NCBI GenBank assembly: GCA_965153355.1
Contig: OZ231126.1
Location: 60,202,001-60,266,000, forward strand
Direction of reading: 5' to 3'
Length of the DNA: 64,000 nt
From: Flaccisagitta enflata
Taxonomy: Eukaryota > Chaetognatha > Sagittoidea > Aphragmophora
Position 1 is the stretch's first letter. Every line of letters starts with the position of its first letter. The notes beneath the pieces were generated by a model. It was not told the origin of the DNA. It saw only the letters and a program-made list of their open reading frames with translations, and did no database searches. Below, in pieces: positions 1 through 13,800 of this stretch. A program made the translations under genes and the position numbers.

Positions 1-3000
1 TAGTTCAATAATTCAATAGTTCAATAGTTCAATAGTTCAATAGTTCAATAGTTCAATAGTTCAATAGTTCAATAGTTCAATAGTTCAATAGTTCAATAGT
101 TCAATAGTTCAATAGTTCAATAGTTCAATAGTTCAATAGTTCAATAGTTCAGTAGTTCAGTAGTTCAAAGGTTCAATAATTCATTAGTTCATTAGTTCAT
201 TAGTTCATTAGTTCATTAGTTCATTAGTTCATTAGTTCAGTAGTTCAATAGTTCAATAGATCAATAGTTCAATAGTTCAATAGTTCAATAGTTCAATAGT
301 TCAATAGTTCAAAAGTTCAATAGTTCAATAGTTCATTAGTTCAATAGTTCAATAGTTCAATAGTTCAATAGTTCAATAGTTCAATAGTTCAATAGTTCAA
401 TAGTTCAATAGTTCAATAGTTCAATAGTTCAATAGTTCAATAGTTCAAAAGTTCAATAGTTCAATAGTTCAATAGTTCAATAGTTCAATAGTTCAATAGT
501 TCAATAGTTCAATAGTTCAATAGTTCAATAGTTCAATAGTTCAATAGTTCAATAGTTCAATAGTTCAGTAGTTCAATAGTTCAATAGTTCAATAGTTCAA
601 TAGTTCAATAGTTCAATAGTTCAATAGTTCAATAGTTCAATAGTTCAATAGTTCAATAGTTAAAAAGTTCAATAGTTCATTAGTTCAATAGTTCAATAGT
701 TCAATAGTTCAATAGTTCATTAGTTCAATAGTTCAATAGTTCAATAGTTCAATAGTTCAATAGTTCAATAGTTCAATAGTTCAATAGTTCAATAGTTCAT
801 TAGTTCATTAGTTCAATAGTTCAATAGTTCAAAAGTTCAATAGTTCAATAGTTCATTAGTTCAATAGTTAAATAGTTCAATAGGTCAAAAGTTCAATAGT
901 TCTATAGTTCAATAGTTCAGTATTTAAATAGTTTAAAAGTTCAATAATTCATTAGTTCATTAGTTCATTAGTTCATTAGTTCAATAGTTCAATAGTTCAA
1001 AAGTTCAATAGTTCAATAGTTCAATAGATCAATAGTTCAATAGTTCGAAAGTTCAATAGTTCATTAGTTCAATAGTTCATAAGTTCAATAGTTCAATAGT
1101 TCAATAGTTCAATAGTTCAATAGTTCAATAGTTCAATAGTTCAATAGTTCATTAGTTCAATAGTTCAATAGTTTATTAGTTTATTAGTTCAATACTTCAA
1201 TTGTTCAATTGTTCAATTGTTCAGAAGATCAATAGTTTGATAGTTCAATAGTTCAATAGTTCTATAGTTCAATAGTTCAATAGTTCAATAGTTCAATAGT
1301 TCAGAAGTTCAATAGTTCAATAGTTCAATAGTTCAATAGTTCAATAGTTCAATAGTTCAAAAGTTCAAAAGTTCAAAAGTTCAATAGTTCAATAGTTCAA
1401 TAGTTCAATAGTTCAATAGTTCAATAGTTCAATAGTTCAATAGTTCAATAGTTCAAAAGTTCAAAAGTTCAAAAGTTCAATAGTTCAATAGTTCAATAGT
1501 TCAATAGTTCAATAGTTCAATAGTTCAATAGTTCAATAGTTCAATAGTTCAATAGTTCAATAGTTCAATAGTTCAATAGTTCAATAGTTCAATAGTTCAA
1601 TAGTTCAATAGTTCAATAGTTCAATAGTTCAATAGTTCAATAGTTCAATAGTTCAATAGTTCAATAGTTCAATAGTTCAGTAGTTCAATAATTCAATAGT
1701 TAAATAGTTCAATAGGTCAAAAGTTCAATAGTTCTATAGTTCAATAGTTCAGTAGTTCAATAGTTCAAAAGTTCAATAGTTCATTAGTTCATTAGTTCAT
1801 TAGTTCATTAGTTCAATAGTTCAATAGTTCAATAGTTCAATAGTTCAATAGTTCAATAGTTCAATAGTTCAATAGTTCAATAGTTCAATAGTTCAATAGT
1901 TCAATAGTTCAATAGTTCAATAGTTCAATAGTTCAATAGTTCATTAGTTCAATAGTTCAATAGTTTATTAGTTCATTAGTTCAATACTTCAATTGTTCAA
2001 TTGTTCAATTGTTCAGTAGTTCAATAGTTCAATAGTTCAATAGTTCAATAGTTCAATAGTTCAATAGTTCAATAGTTCAGTAGTTCAATTGTTCAATAGT
2101 TCAATAGTTCAATAGTTCAATAGTTCAATAGTTCAATAGTTCAATAGTTCAATAGTTCAATAGTTCAATAGTTCAATAGTTCAATAGTTAAAAAGTTCAT
2201 TAGTTCAATAGTTCAAAAGTTCAATAGTTCAATAGTTCAAAAGTTCAATAGTTCTATAGTACAGTAGTTTAATAGTTCAATAGTACAATAGTTCATTAGT
2301 ACAATAGTTCAATTGTTCAATAGTTCATTAGTTCAGTAGTTCAATAGTTCAATAGTTCAATAGTTCAATAGTTCAATAGTTCAATAGTTCAATAGTTCAA
2401 TAGATCAATAGTTCAATAGTTTATTGGTTCAATAGTTCATTAGTTCAATAGTTCAGTAGTTCAATAGTTCAAAAGTGCAATAGTTCAGTAGTTCAGTAGT
2501 TCAGTAGTTCAGTAGTTCAGTAGTTCAGTAGTTCAATAGTTCAATAGTTCAATAGTTCAATAGTTCAATAGATCAATAGTTCAATAGTTCAAAAGTTCAG
2601 TAGTTCAATAGTTCAATAGTTCAATAGTTCAAGAGTTCAATAGTTCAAAAGTTCAAAAGTTCAATAGTTCAGTAGTTCAATAGTTCAAGAGTTCAATAGT
2701 TCAATAGTTCAATAGTTCATTAGTTCAATAGTTCAATAGTTCAATAGTTCAATAGTTCAATAGTTCAATAGTTCAAAAGTTCAATAGTTCAATAGTTCAA
2801 TAGTTCAGTAGTTCAATAGTTCAATAGTTCAATAGTTCAATAGTTCAATAGTTCAATAGTTCAATAGTTCAATAGTTCAATAGTTCAGTAGTTCAATAGT
2901 TCAATAGTTCAAAAGTTCAAAAGTTCAATAGTTCAATAGTTCAATAGTTCAATAGTTCAATAGTTCAAAAGTTCAATAGTTCATTAGTTCAATAGTTCAA

Positions 3001-3089
3001 TAGTTCAATAGTTCAATAGTTTAAAAGTTCAATAGTTCATTAGTTCATTAGTTCAATAGTTCAATAATTCATTATTTCATTAGTTCACT
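1..3089. repeat. 8-bp tandem array, unit TAGTTCAA
   Basis: About 385 near-identical 8-bp copies run head to tail. Common variants change the last base (TAGTTCAT, TAGTTCAG) or the first (AAGTTCAA). Variant copies cluster in runs, for example TAGTTCAT at 183-235 and TAGTTCAG at 2481-2530, which suggests local duplication of blocks. No gene is visible. The array continues past the left edge of the window. Confidence 0.98.
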
Positions 3090-3192
3090 AATGAACTATT
3101 GAACTATTGAACTATTGAACTATTGAACTACTGAATTATTGAACTATTGAACTATTGAACTGTTGAACTTTTGAACTACTGAACTACTGACT
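3090..3192. repeat. Inverted block of the 8-bp array
   Basis: The unit switches to its reverse complement (TTGAACTA) at about 3085-3095, where TAGTTCA and TGAACTA meet head to head. The inverted block is only about 100 bp against 3.1 kb on the left, so it can fold back only onto the last dozen copies. Unique sequence follows at 3193-3240. Confidence 0.9.
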
Positions 3193-3240
3193 TAGAGACT
3201 AGCCGCTTTTGCTAGCAACGAGTGGCATGAGATATTTCCT

Positions 3241-4805
3241 ATGATTTGTTCAACAAATTTTGTTCAACAAAAATTTTTTCAACAAAAATTTGTTCAACAA
3301 ATCTTGTTGAACAAAAATTTGTTCAACAATAATTTGTTCAACAAAGTTGGTTCAACAAAAATTTGTTCAACCAAAATTTATTCAACAAATTTTGTTCAAC
3401 AAATTTTGTTCAGCAAATTTGTTCAACAAAAATTTCTTCAACAAAATTTTCTCTACTGAAATTTACCCCCTAAAACATTTGTTTTAGAAAATTATGATCA
3501 ACAAAATTTTGTCCATAAAAATCTTCTATAAAAAATTTGTTAAACAAAAATTTGTTCATCAAATTTTTTTCAACAAAAATTTGTGCAACAAAAATTTGTT
3601 CAACAAATTTTGTTCAACAAAAATTTGGTCAAAAACTTGTTCAAATAATTTTGTTCAACAAAAATTTGTTTAACAAAAATTTTTTCAACAAATTTTGTTC
3701 AACAAAAATTTGTTCAACCAAAATTTATTCAACAAATTTTGTTCAACAAATTTCGTTCAACAGAAATTTGTTCAGCAAATTTGTTCAACAAAATTTTCTT
3801 TAACAAAATTTTCTCTAATAAAATTTTCCCCCTTAAACATTTGTTTTACAAAATTATGATCAACACAATTTTGTCCATTAAAATTTTCTTCAAAAGAAAT
3901 TTGTTCAACAAAATTTAGTTAAACAAAAACTTGTTTGATGAAATTTTGTTTAGTCAAATTTTGTTTTACAAAATTTTGTACAATAAAATTTTGTTTTACA
4001 AAATTTTGTACACCAAAATTTTGCTTGACAAAATTTTGTTCAATAAAATAATGTTCAACAAAATTTTAGTTAAACAGAAATTTATTCAATGAAATTTTGT
4101 TTGACAATATTTTGTTCAACAAAATTTGGTTTATGAAAATTTGTTTGACAAAATTAGATTTAATGAAACTCCTTTCAAAAATTTGTTCCGACAAAATTTT
4201 TACAAAAAATTTGTTCAACAAATTTGTTCAACAAAAATTTGTTCAACAAGTTTTGTTCAACAAAATTTTGTTCAACAAAAATTTGTTCAACAAAAATTTG
4301 TTCAACAAAAAGTTGTTCAACAAAAATTTGTTCAACAAATTTTGTTCAACAAAAATTTGTTCAACAAAAATTTGTTCAAGAAATTTTGTTCAACAAAAAT
4401 TTGTTCAACAAATTTTGTTCAACAAATTTTGTTCAACAAATTTTGTTCCACAAATTTTTTTCAAAAAAAATTTTTTCAGCAAATTTGTTAAAGAAAATTT
4501 TCTAAAAAAAATTTCTTTAATAAAATTTTCCCCCTAAAACATTTGTTTTACAAAATTATGATACACAAAATTTTGTCCATTAAAATTTTCTATAAAAAGA
4601 ATTTTGTTCAACAAAATTTAGTGCAACCAAAATTTGTTCATTGAAAGTTTGGCCAAGCAGAATTTGTTCAACAATATTTTATTAAACAGATTTTATTCAA
4701 TGAAATTTTGTTTGAAAAAATTCTGTTCAACAAATTTTGTTCAACAAAATTTTGTTTATGAAAATTTGTTTGACAAAAGTAGGTTCAATGAAACTCTGTT
4801 CAAAA
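3241..4805. repeat. Tandem array around TTGTTCAACAA
   Basis: Imperfect ~15-bp units have the core TTGTT-C-AACAA, itself a 5-bp inverted repeat around one base. A higher-order pattern is visible: the block CCCCCTAAAACATTTG followed by an ATTATGATCAACA-like segment recurs near 3465, 3829 and 4530. Another block (TTTATGAAAATTTGTTTGAC) recurs near 4131 and 4756. The FNKN/VQQK-like open frames are a by-product of the repeat. Confidence 0.9.
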
Positions 4806-4810
4806 ACTCT

Positions 4811-7800
4811 GAACCAAAAGTAGAACCAAATGAAGAACCAAAGGTAGAACCAAACAAAGAACCAAAGGTAGAACCAACAATAGAACCAAAGGTAGAACCA
4901 AAGGTAGAACTAAAGGAGGAACCAAAGGTAGAACCAAAGGTAGAACCAATGGTAGAACCAAAGGTAGAACCAAAGGTAGATGAACCAAAGGTAGAAGAAC
5001 CAAAGGTAGAACCAAAGGTGGAAGAACCAAAGGTAAAACCCAAGGTAGAAACAAAGGTAGAACCAAAGGTAGAACCAAAGGTAGAAGTACCAAAAGGTAG
5101 AGCCAAAGGTAGTACCAAAGGTAGAAGCAAAGGTAGAAGAAACAAGGGTAGAACCAAAGGAAGAACCAGATGTGGAACCAAAGGTAGAACCAAAGGTAGA
5201 ACCAAAGGTAGAAATAAAGGTCGAACCAAAGGTAGAAGAACCAAAGGTAGTGGAACCAAAGAGAGAACCAAAGGTAGAACCAAAGGTAGAACCAAAGATA
5301 GAACCAAAGGTAGAACAAAAGGTAGAACCAGAGGTAGAGAAACCAAAGGTAGAACCAAAGGTAGAACAAAAGGTAGAACCAACTTTAGAACCAAAGGTAG
5401 ATCCAAATGTAGAACCAAAGGTAGAACCAAAGGTTGAACCAAAGGTAGAACCAATGAAAGAACCAAAGGTAAAACTAAAGTAAATTAAAAGGTAGAGCCA
5501 AAGGAATAACCGAAGGTAGAACCAAAGGTAGAACCAAAGGTAGAAGAACCAGAGGTAGTGGAACCAAAGGTTGAACCAAAGGTAGAACCAAAGGTAGAAT
5601 CAAAGATAGAACCAATAGAAGAACCAAAGGTAGACAAACCAAAGATAGAACCAATGGAAGAACCAAAGGTAGACGAACCAAAGGTAGAACCAAAGGTAGA
5701 ACAAAAGGTAAAACCAAAGGTAGAACAAAAGGTGGAACTAAAGGTAGAACCAAAGGTAGAACCACAGGTAGAACCAAAGGTAGCACCAAAGGTAGAACCA
5801 AAGGTGGAAGCAAAGGTAAAACAATAGGTAGAACCAAAGGTAAAACCTAAGGTAAAAGAACCAAAGGTAGAACCAAAGGTAGAACCAAAGGTAGAACCAA
5901 TGGTAGAACCAAAGGTAGAACCAAAGGAAGAATCAAAAGTAAAAGAACCAAAGGAAAAACCAATGGTAGAAGTACCAAAGGTAGAAACAAAGGTAGAACC
6001 AAAGGTAGAACCAAAGGTAGAACCAAAGGTAGAACCAAAGGTGAAAGAACCAAAGGTAGAACCAAAGGTAGAAATAAAGGTAGAACCAAAAGTAGAACCA
6101 AAGGTAGAACCAACAATAGAACCAAAGGAAGAACCAAAGGTAGAACCAAAGGAAGAACCAGAGGTAGAACCAAAGGTAGAACCAAAGGTAAAACCAATGG
6201 TAGAACCAAAGGTAGAACCAAAGATAGATGAACCAAAGGTAGAAGAACCAAAGTTAGAACCAAAGGTCAATGAACAAAAGGTAAAACCCAAGGAAGAAAC
6301 AAAAGTAGAACCAAAGGTAGAACCAAAGAGAGAAGTACCAAAGGTAGTAGAACCAAAGGTAGAACCAAAGGAAGAACCAAAGGTAGAACCAAAGGAAAAA
6401 CCAAAGGTGAAAGAACCAAGGGTAGTAGAACCAATGGTAGAACCAAAGGTAATAGAACCAAAGGTAGAATCAAAGGTAGAACCAAAGGTAAAAGTAAAGG
6501 TAGAACCAAAGGTGGGACCAAAGGTAGCACCAAAGGTAAAACCAAAGATAGAAGAACCAAGGATAAAACCAAAGGTAGAACCAAAAATAGAAGAACCAAA
6601 GATAGAACCAAAGGTAGAACCAAAGGTAGAACCAAACGTAGAAGAACCAAAGGTGGAAAAACCAAAGGAAGAACCAAGGTAAGAACCAAAGGAACAACCA
6701 AAGGTAAAACCTAAGGGAAAACCAAAGGGAGAACCAAAGGGAGAACCAAAGGTAGAACTAATGGTAGAACAAAAGGTAGAACCAAAGGTAGAACCAAAGG
6801 TAGAACCAAAGGAATAACCAAAGGTAGAACCAAAGGTAAAACAAAAGGTAGAACCATGGGTAGAACAAAAAGTGAAACTAAAGGTAGAACCAAAGGTAGA
6901 AGAACCAAAGGTAGAACCAAAGGTAGAACCAAAGGTAGAACCAAAGGTAACACCACAGGTAGAACCAAAGGTAGCACCAAAGGTAGAACCAAAGGTGGAA
7001 GGAAAGGTAGAACAATAGGTAGAACCAAAGGAAGAACCAAAGGTAGAAGAACCAAAGGTAGAACCAAAGGTAGAACTAAAGGTAGAACCAATGGTAGAAC
7101 CAAAGGTAGAACCAAAGCTAGAACCAAAGGAAAAAGGACCAAAGGAAGAACCAATAGTAGAAGTACCAAAGGTAGAACCAAAGGTAAAACCAAAGGTAGA
7201 ACCAAAGGTAGAACCAAAGGAAGAAGAACCAAAGGTAGAACCAAAGGTAGAAACAAAAATAAAACGACCAAAGGAAGAACTAATGGTAAAAGTACCAAAG
7301 GTGGAACCAAAGGTAGAACCAAAGGTAGAACCAAAGGTAGAACCAAAGGTAAAAGAACCAAAGGTGGAAGAACCAAAAGTAGAACCAAATGTAGAACCAG
7401 AGGTAGAACCAAACAGAGAACCAAAGGTAGAACCAACAATAGAACCAAAGGTAGAACCAAATGTAGAACCAAAGGAGGAACCAAAGGTAGAACCAAAGGT
7501 AGAACCTATGGTAGAACCAAAGGTAGAACCAAAGGTAGATGAACCAAAGGTAGAAGAACCAAAGGTAGAACCAAAGGTGGAAGAACCAAAGGTAAAACCC
7601 AAGGTAGAAACAAAGGTAGATTCAAAGGTAGAACCAAAGGTAGAAGTACCAAAGGTAGTGGAGCCAAAGGTAGAACCAAAGGAAGAACCAAAGGTAGAAC
7701 CGAAGGTAGAACCAAAGGTGAAAGAACCAAGGGTAGTAGAATCAATGGTAGAACCAAGGGTATTAGAACACAAGGTAGAATCAAAGTTAGAACGAAAGGT

Positions 7801-10800
7801 AGAAGTAAAGGTAGAACCAAAGGTTGTACCAAAGGTAGAACCAAAGGTAGAACCAAAGGTAGAACCAAAGAAAGAACCAAAGGTAGAAACAAAGATATAT
7901 TAAAAGGTACATCCAAATGTAGAAGAACCAAAGGTAGAACCAATGGTAGAACCAAAGATGGAACCAAAGGTAGAACCAAAGATGGAACCAAAGGTAGAAC
8001 CAAAGGTAGAAGAACCAAAGGTAGAACCAAAGGTAGAACTAAATGTAGAACAAATGGTAGAACCAAAGGTAGAACCAAAGGTAGATCCAAAGTTAGAACC
8101 AAAGGTAGAACCATAGGTAAAACCAAAGGGAGAACAAAAGGTAGAACCAAAGGTAGAACCAAAGGTAGAACCAAAGGTAGAATCAAAGGTAGGAGCAAAG
8201 GTAGAACTAAAGGTAGAACCAAAGGTAAAACCAAAGGGAGAACCAATGGTAAAACCAAAGGTAGAAGAACCAAAAGTAGAGTCAAGGGTTGAACCAAAGG
8301 TAGAACTAAAGGTAGAACCAAAGGTGGAACAAAAGGTAAAACCAAAGGTAGAGGAAACAAAGGTAGAAACAAAGGTAAAACCAAAGGTAGAACCAAAGGT
8401 AAAACCAATGGTGGAAGAACCAAAGGTACAACCAAAGGTAGAAGAACCAAAGGTAAAACCAAAGGTAGAAACAAAGGTAGAACTAAAGGTAGAACCAAAG
8501 GTAGAAGTACCAAAGGTAGTAGAACCAAAGGTAGAGCCAAAGGTAGAACCAAAGGTAGTACCAAAGGTAGAACCAAAGGTAGAAGAAACAAGGGTAGAAC
8601 CAAAGGTAGAACCAGATGTGGAACCAAAGTTAGAACAAAAGGTAGAACCAAAGGTAGAACCAAAGGTAGAACCAAACGTAGAACCAAAGGTAGAACCAAC
8701 TTAAGAACCAAAGGTAGATCCAAATGTAGAACCAAAGGTAGAACCAAAGGTAGAACCAAAGGTAGAACCAATAGAAGAACCAAAGGTAGAAACAAAGGTA
8801 AATAAAAAGGTAGAACCAAAGGAATAACCAAAGGTAGAACCAAAGGTAGAACCAAAGCTAGAAGAACCAAAGTTAGTGGAACCAAAGGTAAAAAGAACCA
8901 AAGGTAGAACCAAAGGTAGAACCAAAGATAGAACCAAAGGTAGAACAAAAGGTAGAACCAAAGGTAGAAGAACCAAAGGTAGAACCAAAGGTAGAACAAA
9001 AGGTAGAACCAAAGGTAGAACAAAAGGTGGAACTAAAGGTAGAAGAAAAGGTAGAAGAATCAAAGGTAGAACCAAAGGTAGTACCAATGGTAGAACCAAA
9101 GGTAGAACCAAAGGTAGATCCAAAGTTAGAACCAAAGGTAGAACCACAGGTAAAACCAAAGGTAAAACCAAAGGTAGAACCAGAGGTAGAACCAAAGGTA
9201 GAACCAAAGGTAGAATCAAAGGTAGAACCAAAGGTAGAAGAAACAAAGGTAGAAACAAAGGTAAAACCAAAGGTAGAACCAAAGGTAGAACCAATGGTGG
9301 AAGAACCAAAGGTAGAACCAAAGGTAGAGGAACCAAAGGTAAAACCAAAGGTAGAAACAAAGGTAGAACCAAAGGTAGAACCAAAGGTAGAAGTACCAAA
9401 GGTAGTAGAACCAAAGGTAGAGCCAAAGGTAGAACCAAAGGTAGTACCAAAGGTAGAACCAAAGGTAGAAGAAACAAGGGTAGAACCAAAGGTAGAACCA
9501 GATGTGGAACCAAAGGTAGGACAAAAGGTAGAACCAAAGGTAGAAGCAAAGGTAGACCCAATGGTAGAACCAAAGGTAGAACCAACTTAAGAACCAAAGA
9601 TAGATCCAAATGTAGAACCAAAGTTAGAACCAAAGGTAGAACCAAAGGTAGAACCAATAGAAGAACCAAAGGTAGAAACAAAGGTAAATTAAAAGGTAGA
9701 ACCAAAGGAATAACCAAAGGTAGAACCAAAGGTAGAACCAAAGGTAGAACCAAAGGTAGAACCAAAGATAGAAACAAAGGAAGAACAAAAGGTAGAACCA
9801 AAGGTAGAAGAACCAAAGGTAGAACCAAAGGTAGAACAAAAGGTAGAACCAAAGGTAGAAAAAAAGGTGGAACTAAAGGTAGAGCCAAAGGTAGGAGAAC
9901 CAAAGGTAGAACCAAAGGTAGAACCAAAGGTAGAAGAATCAAAGGTAGAACCAAAGGTAGAACCAATGGTAGAACCAAAGGAAGAACCAAAGGTAGATCC
10001 AAAGTTCGAACCAAAGGTAGAACCACAGGTAAAACCAAAGGTAAAACCAAAGGTAGAACCAGAGGTAGAACCAAAGGTTGAACCAAAGGTAGAATCAAAG
10101 GTAGAACCAAAGGTAGAACTAAAGGTAAAACCAAAGGTAAAACCAAAGGGAGAACCAAAGGTAAAACCAAAGGTAGAAGAACCAAAAGTAGAGTCAAGAG
10201 TAGAACCAAAGGTAGAACAAAAGGTAGAACCAAAGGTGGAACCAAAGGTAGAACCAAAGAAAGAAGAAACAAAGATAGAAAAAAAGGTAAAACCAAAGGT
10301 AAAACCAAAGGTAGAACCAAAGGTGGAAAAACCAAAGGTAGAACTAAAGGTAGAAGAATCAAAGGTAAAACCAAAGGTAGAAAAAAAGGTAGAACCAAAG
10401 GTAGAACCAAAGGTAAAAGTACCAAAAGGTAGAGCCAAAGGTAGTACCAAAGGTAGAAGCAAAGGTAGAAGAAACAAGGGTAGAACCAAAGGCAGAACTT
10501 GATGTGGAACCAAAGGTAGAACCAAAGGTAGAACCGAAGGTAGAAACAAAGGTCGAACCAAAGGTAGAAGAACCAAAGGTAGTGGCACCAAAGGTAGAAC
10601 CAAAGGTAGAACCAAAGGTAGAACCAAAGATAGAACCAAAGGTAGAACAAAAGGTAGAACCAGAGGTAGAAAAACCAAAGGTAGAACCAAAGGTCGAACA
10701 AAAGGTAGAATCAACTTTAGAACCAAAGGTAGATCCAAATGTAGAACCAAAGGTAGAACCAAAGGTAGAACCAAAGGTAGAACCAATGAAAGAACCAAAG

Positions 10801-13800
10801 GTAAAACTAAAGTAAATTAAAAGGTAGAACCAAAGGAATAACCAAAGGTAGAACCAAAGGTAGAACCAAAGGTAGAACCAAAGGTAGAAGAACCAGAGGT
10901 AGTGGAACCAAAGGTAGAACCAAAGGTAGAAGCAAAGGTAGAACCAAAGATAGAACCAAAGGTAGAACAAAAGGAAGAACCAAAGGTAGAAGAACCAAAG
11001 GTAGAACCAAAGGTAGAACAAAAGGTAGAACCAAAGGTAGAACAAAAGGTGGAACTAAAGGTAAAACCAAAGGTAGAACAACAGGAAGAACCAAAGGTAG
11101 CACCAAAGGTAGAACCAAAGGTGGAAGCATAGGTAGAAAAATAGGTAGAACCAAAGGTAAAACCTTACGTAAAAGAACCAAAGGTAGAACCAAAGGTAGA
11201 ACCAAAGGTAGAACCAATGGTAGAACCAAAGGAAGAACCAAAGGTAGAACCAACGGAAAAAGAACCAAAGGAAAAACCAATGGTAGAAGTACCAAAGGTA
11301 GAAACAAAGGTAGAACCATAGGTAGAACCAAAGGTAGAACCAAAGGTAGAACCAAAGGTGAAAGAACCAAAGGTAGAACCAAAGGTAGAAATAAAAGTAA
11401 AACCAAACGTAGAACCAAAGGTAGAACCAACGATAGAACCAAAGGTAGAACCAAAGGTAGAACCAAAGGAAGAACCAAAGGCAGAACCAAAGGTAGAACC
11501 AAAGGTAAAACCAATGGTAGAACCAAAGATAGAACCAAAGATAGATGAAACAAAGGTAGAAGAACCAAAGGTAGAACCAAAGGTCAAAGAACAAAAGGTA
11601 AAACCCTAGGTAGAAACAAAAGTAGAACCAAAGGTAGAACCAAAGGTAGTAGAACCAAAGGTAGAACCAAAGGAAGAACCAAAGGTAGAACCAAAGGAAA
11701 AACCAAAGGTGAAAGAACCAAGGGTAGTAGAACCAATGGTAGAACCAAAGGTAATAAAACCAAAGGTAGAATCAAAGGTAGAACCAAAGGTAAAAGTAAA
11801 GGTAGAACCAAAGGTGGGACCAAAGGTAGAACCAAAGGTAGAACCAAAGATAGAAGAACCAAGGATAAAACCAAAGGTAGAACCAAAAATAGAAGAACCA
11901 AAGATAGAACCAAAGGTAGAACCAAATGTAGAACCAAACGTAGAAGAACCAAAGGTAGAAGAACCAAAGGTAGAACCAAGGTAAGAACCAAAGGAAGAAC
12001 CAGAGGGAAAACCTAAGGGCGAACCACAGGGAGAACCAAAGGGAGAACCAAAGGTAGAACTAATGGTAGAACAAAAGGTAGAACCAAAGGCAGAACCAAA
12101 GGAATAACCAAAGGTAGAACCAAAGGTAGAACCAAAGGTAAAACAAAAGGTAGAACCATGGGTAGAACAAAAGGTGGAACTAAAGGTAGAACAAAAGGTA
12201 GAAGAGCCAAAGGTAGAACCAAAGGTAGAACCAAAGGTGGAATCAAAGGTAGAACCACAGGTAGAACCAAAGGTAGCACCAAAGGTAGAACCAAAGGTGG
12301 AAGCAAAGGTAGAACCAAAGGTAAAACCAAAGGAAGAACCAAAGGTAGAAGAACCAAAGGTAGAACCAAAGGTAGAACCAAAGGTAGAACCAAAGGTAGA
12401 ACCAATGGTAGAACCAAAGGTAGAACCAAAGCTAGAACCAAAGGAAAAAGGACGAAAGGAAGAACCAATGGTAGAAGTACCAAAGGTAGAACCAAAGGTA
12501 GAACCAAAGGTAGAACCAAAGGTAGAACCAAAGGTAGAACCAAAGGTAGAACCAAAGGTAGAACCAAAGGTAGAAGAACCAAAGGTGGAAGAACCAAAGT
12601 AAGAACCAAAGGTAGAACTAAAGGTAGAACCAAATGTAGAACCAAAGGTAGAACCAAAGGTAGAACCAAAGGAAGAACCAAAGGAGGAACCAAAGGTAGA
12701 AGTAAAGGTAGAACCAAAGGTGGGACCAAAGGTAGAACCAAAGGTAGAACCAAAGGTAGAAGAACCAAAGATAGAACCAAAGGTAGAACCAAGGTAAGAA
12801 CCAAACGAAGAACCAAAGGTAAAACCTAAGGGAGAACCAAAGGGAGAACCAAAGGGAGAACCAAAGGTAGAACTAATGGTAGAACCAAAGGTAGAACCAA
12901 TGGTAGAACCAAAGGAATAACCAAAGGTAAACCAAAGGTAAAACCAAAGAAAGAACAAAAGGTAGAACCAAAGGTAGAACAAAATGTGGAACTAAATATA
13001 GAACCAAAGGTAGAAGAACCAAAGGTAGAACCAAAGGTAGAACCTAAGGTAGAACCAAAGGTAGAACCAAAGGTAGAACCAAAGGTAGAACCAAAGGTAG
13101 AACCACATGTAGAACCAAAGGTAGCACCAAAGGTACAACCAAAGGTAGAACAATAGATAAAACCAAAGGTAGAACCAAAGGTAGAACCAAAGGTAGAAAC
13201 AAAGGTAGAACCAATGGTAAAACCAAAGGTAGAACCAAAGGTAGAACCAAAGGTAAGAGGACCAAAGAAAGAACCTATGGTAGAAGTACCAAAGGTAGAA
13301 CCAAAGGTAGAACCAAAGGTAGAACCAAAGGAAGAGCCAAAGGTAGAAGAACCAAAGGTGGAAGAACCAAGGGTAGAATCAAATGTAGAACCAAAGGTAG
13401 AACCAAACGGAGAACCAAAGGTAGAACCAACAAGAGAACCAAAGGTAGAACCAAAAGTAGAACCAAAGGAGGAACCAAAGGTAGAACCAAAGGTAGAACC
13501 AATGGTAGAACCAAAGGTAGAACCAAAGGTAGATGAACCAAAGGTAGAAGAACTAAAGGTAGAGCCAAAGTTGGAAGAACCAAAGGTAAAACCCAAGGTA
13601 GGAACAAAGGTAGGACCAAAGGTAGAACCAAAGAAAAAAGTACCAAAGGTAGTAGAGCCAAAGGTAGAACCAAAAGAAGAACCAAAGGTAGAACCAAAGG
13701 TAGAACCAAAGGTGAAAGAACCAAGGGTAGTAGACCCAATGGTAGAACTAAAGGTATTAGAACCAAAGGTAGAATCAAAGGTAGAACAAAAGGTGGGATC

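Noticed and set aside
5485-10701. Very long minus-strand frames (762 and 666 codons) of FGST/LVLP repeats as giant structural proteins
   Set aside because: The 12-bp unit has no stop in five frames, so overlapping frames appear on both strands. Frame shifts recur, substitutions are not synonymous-biased, and no start or splice context is consistent.
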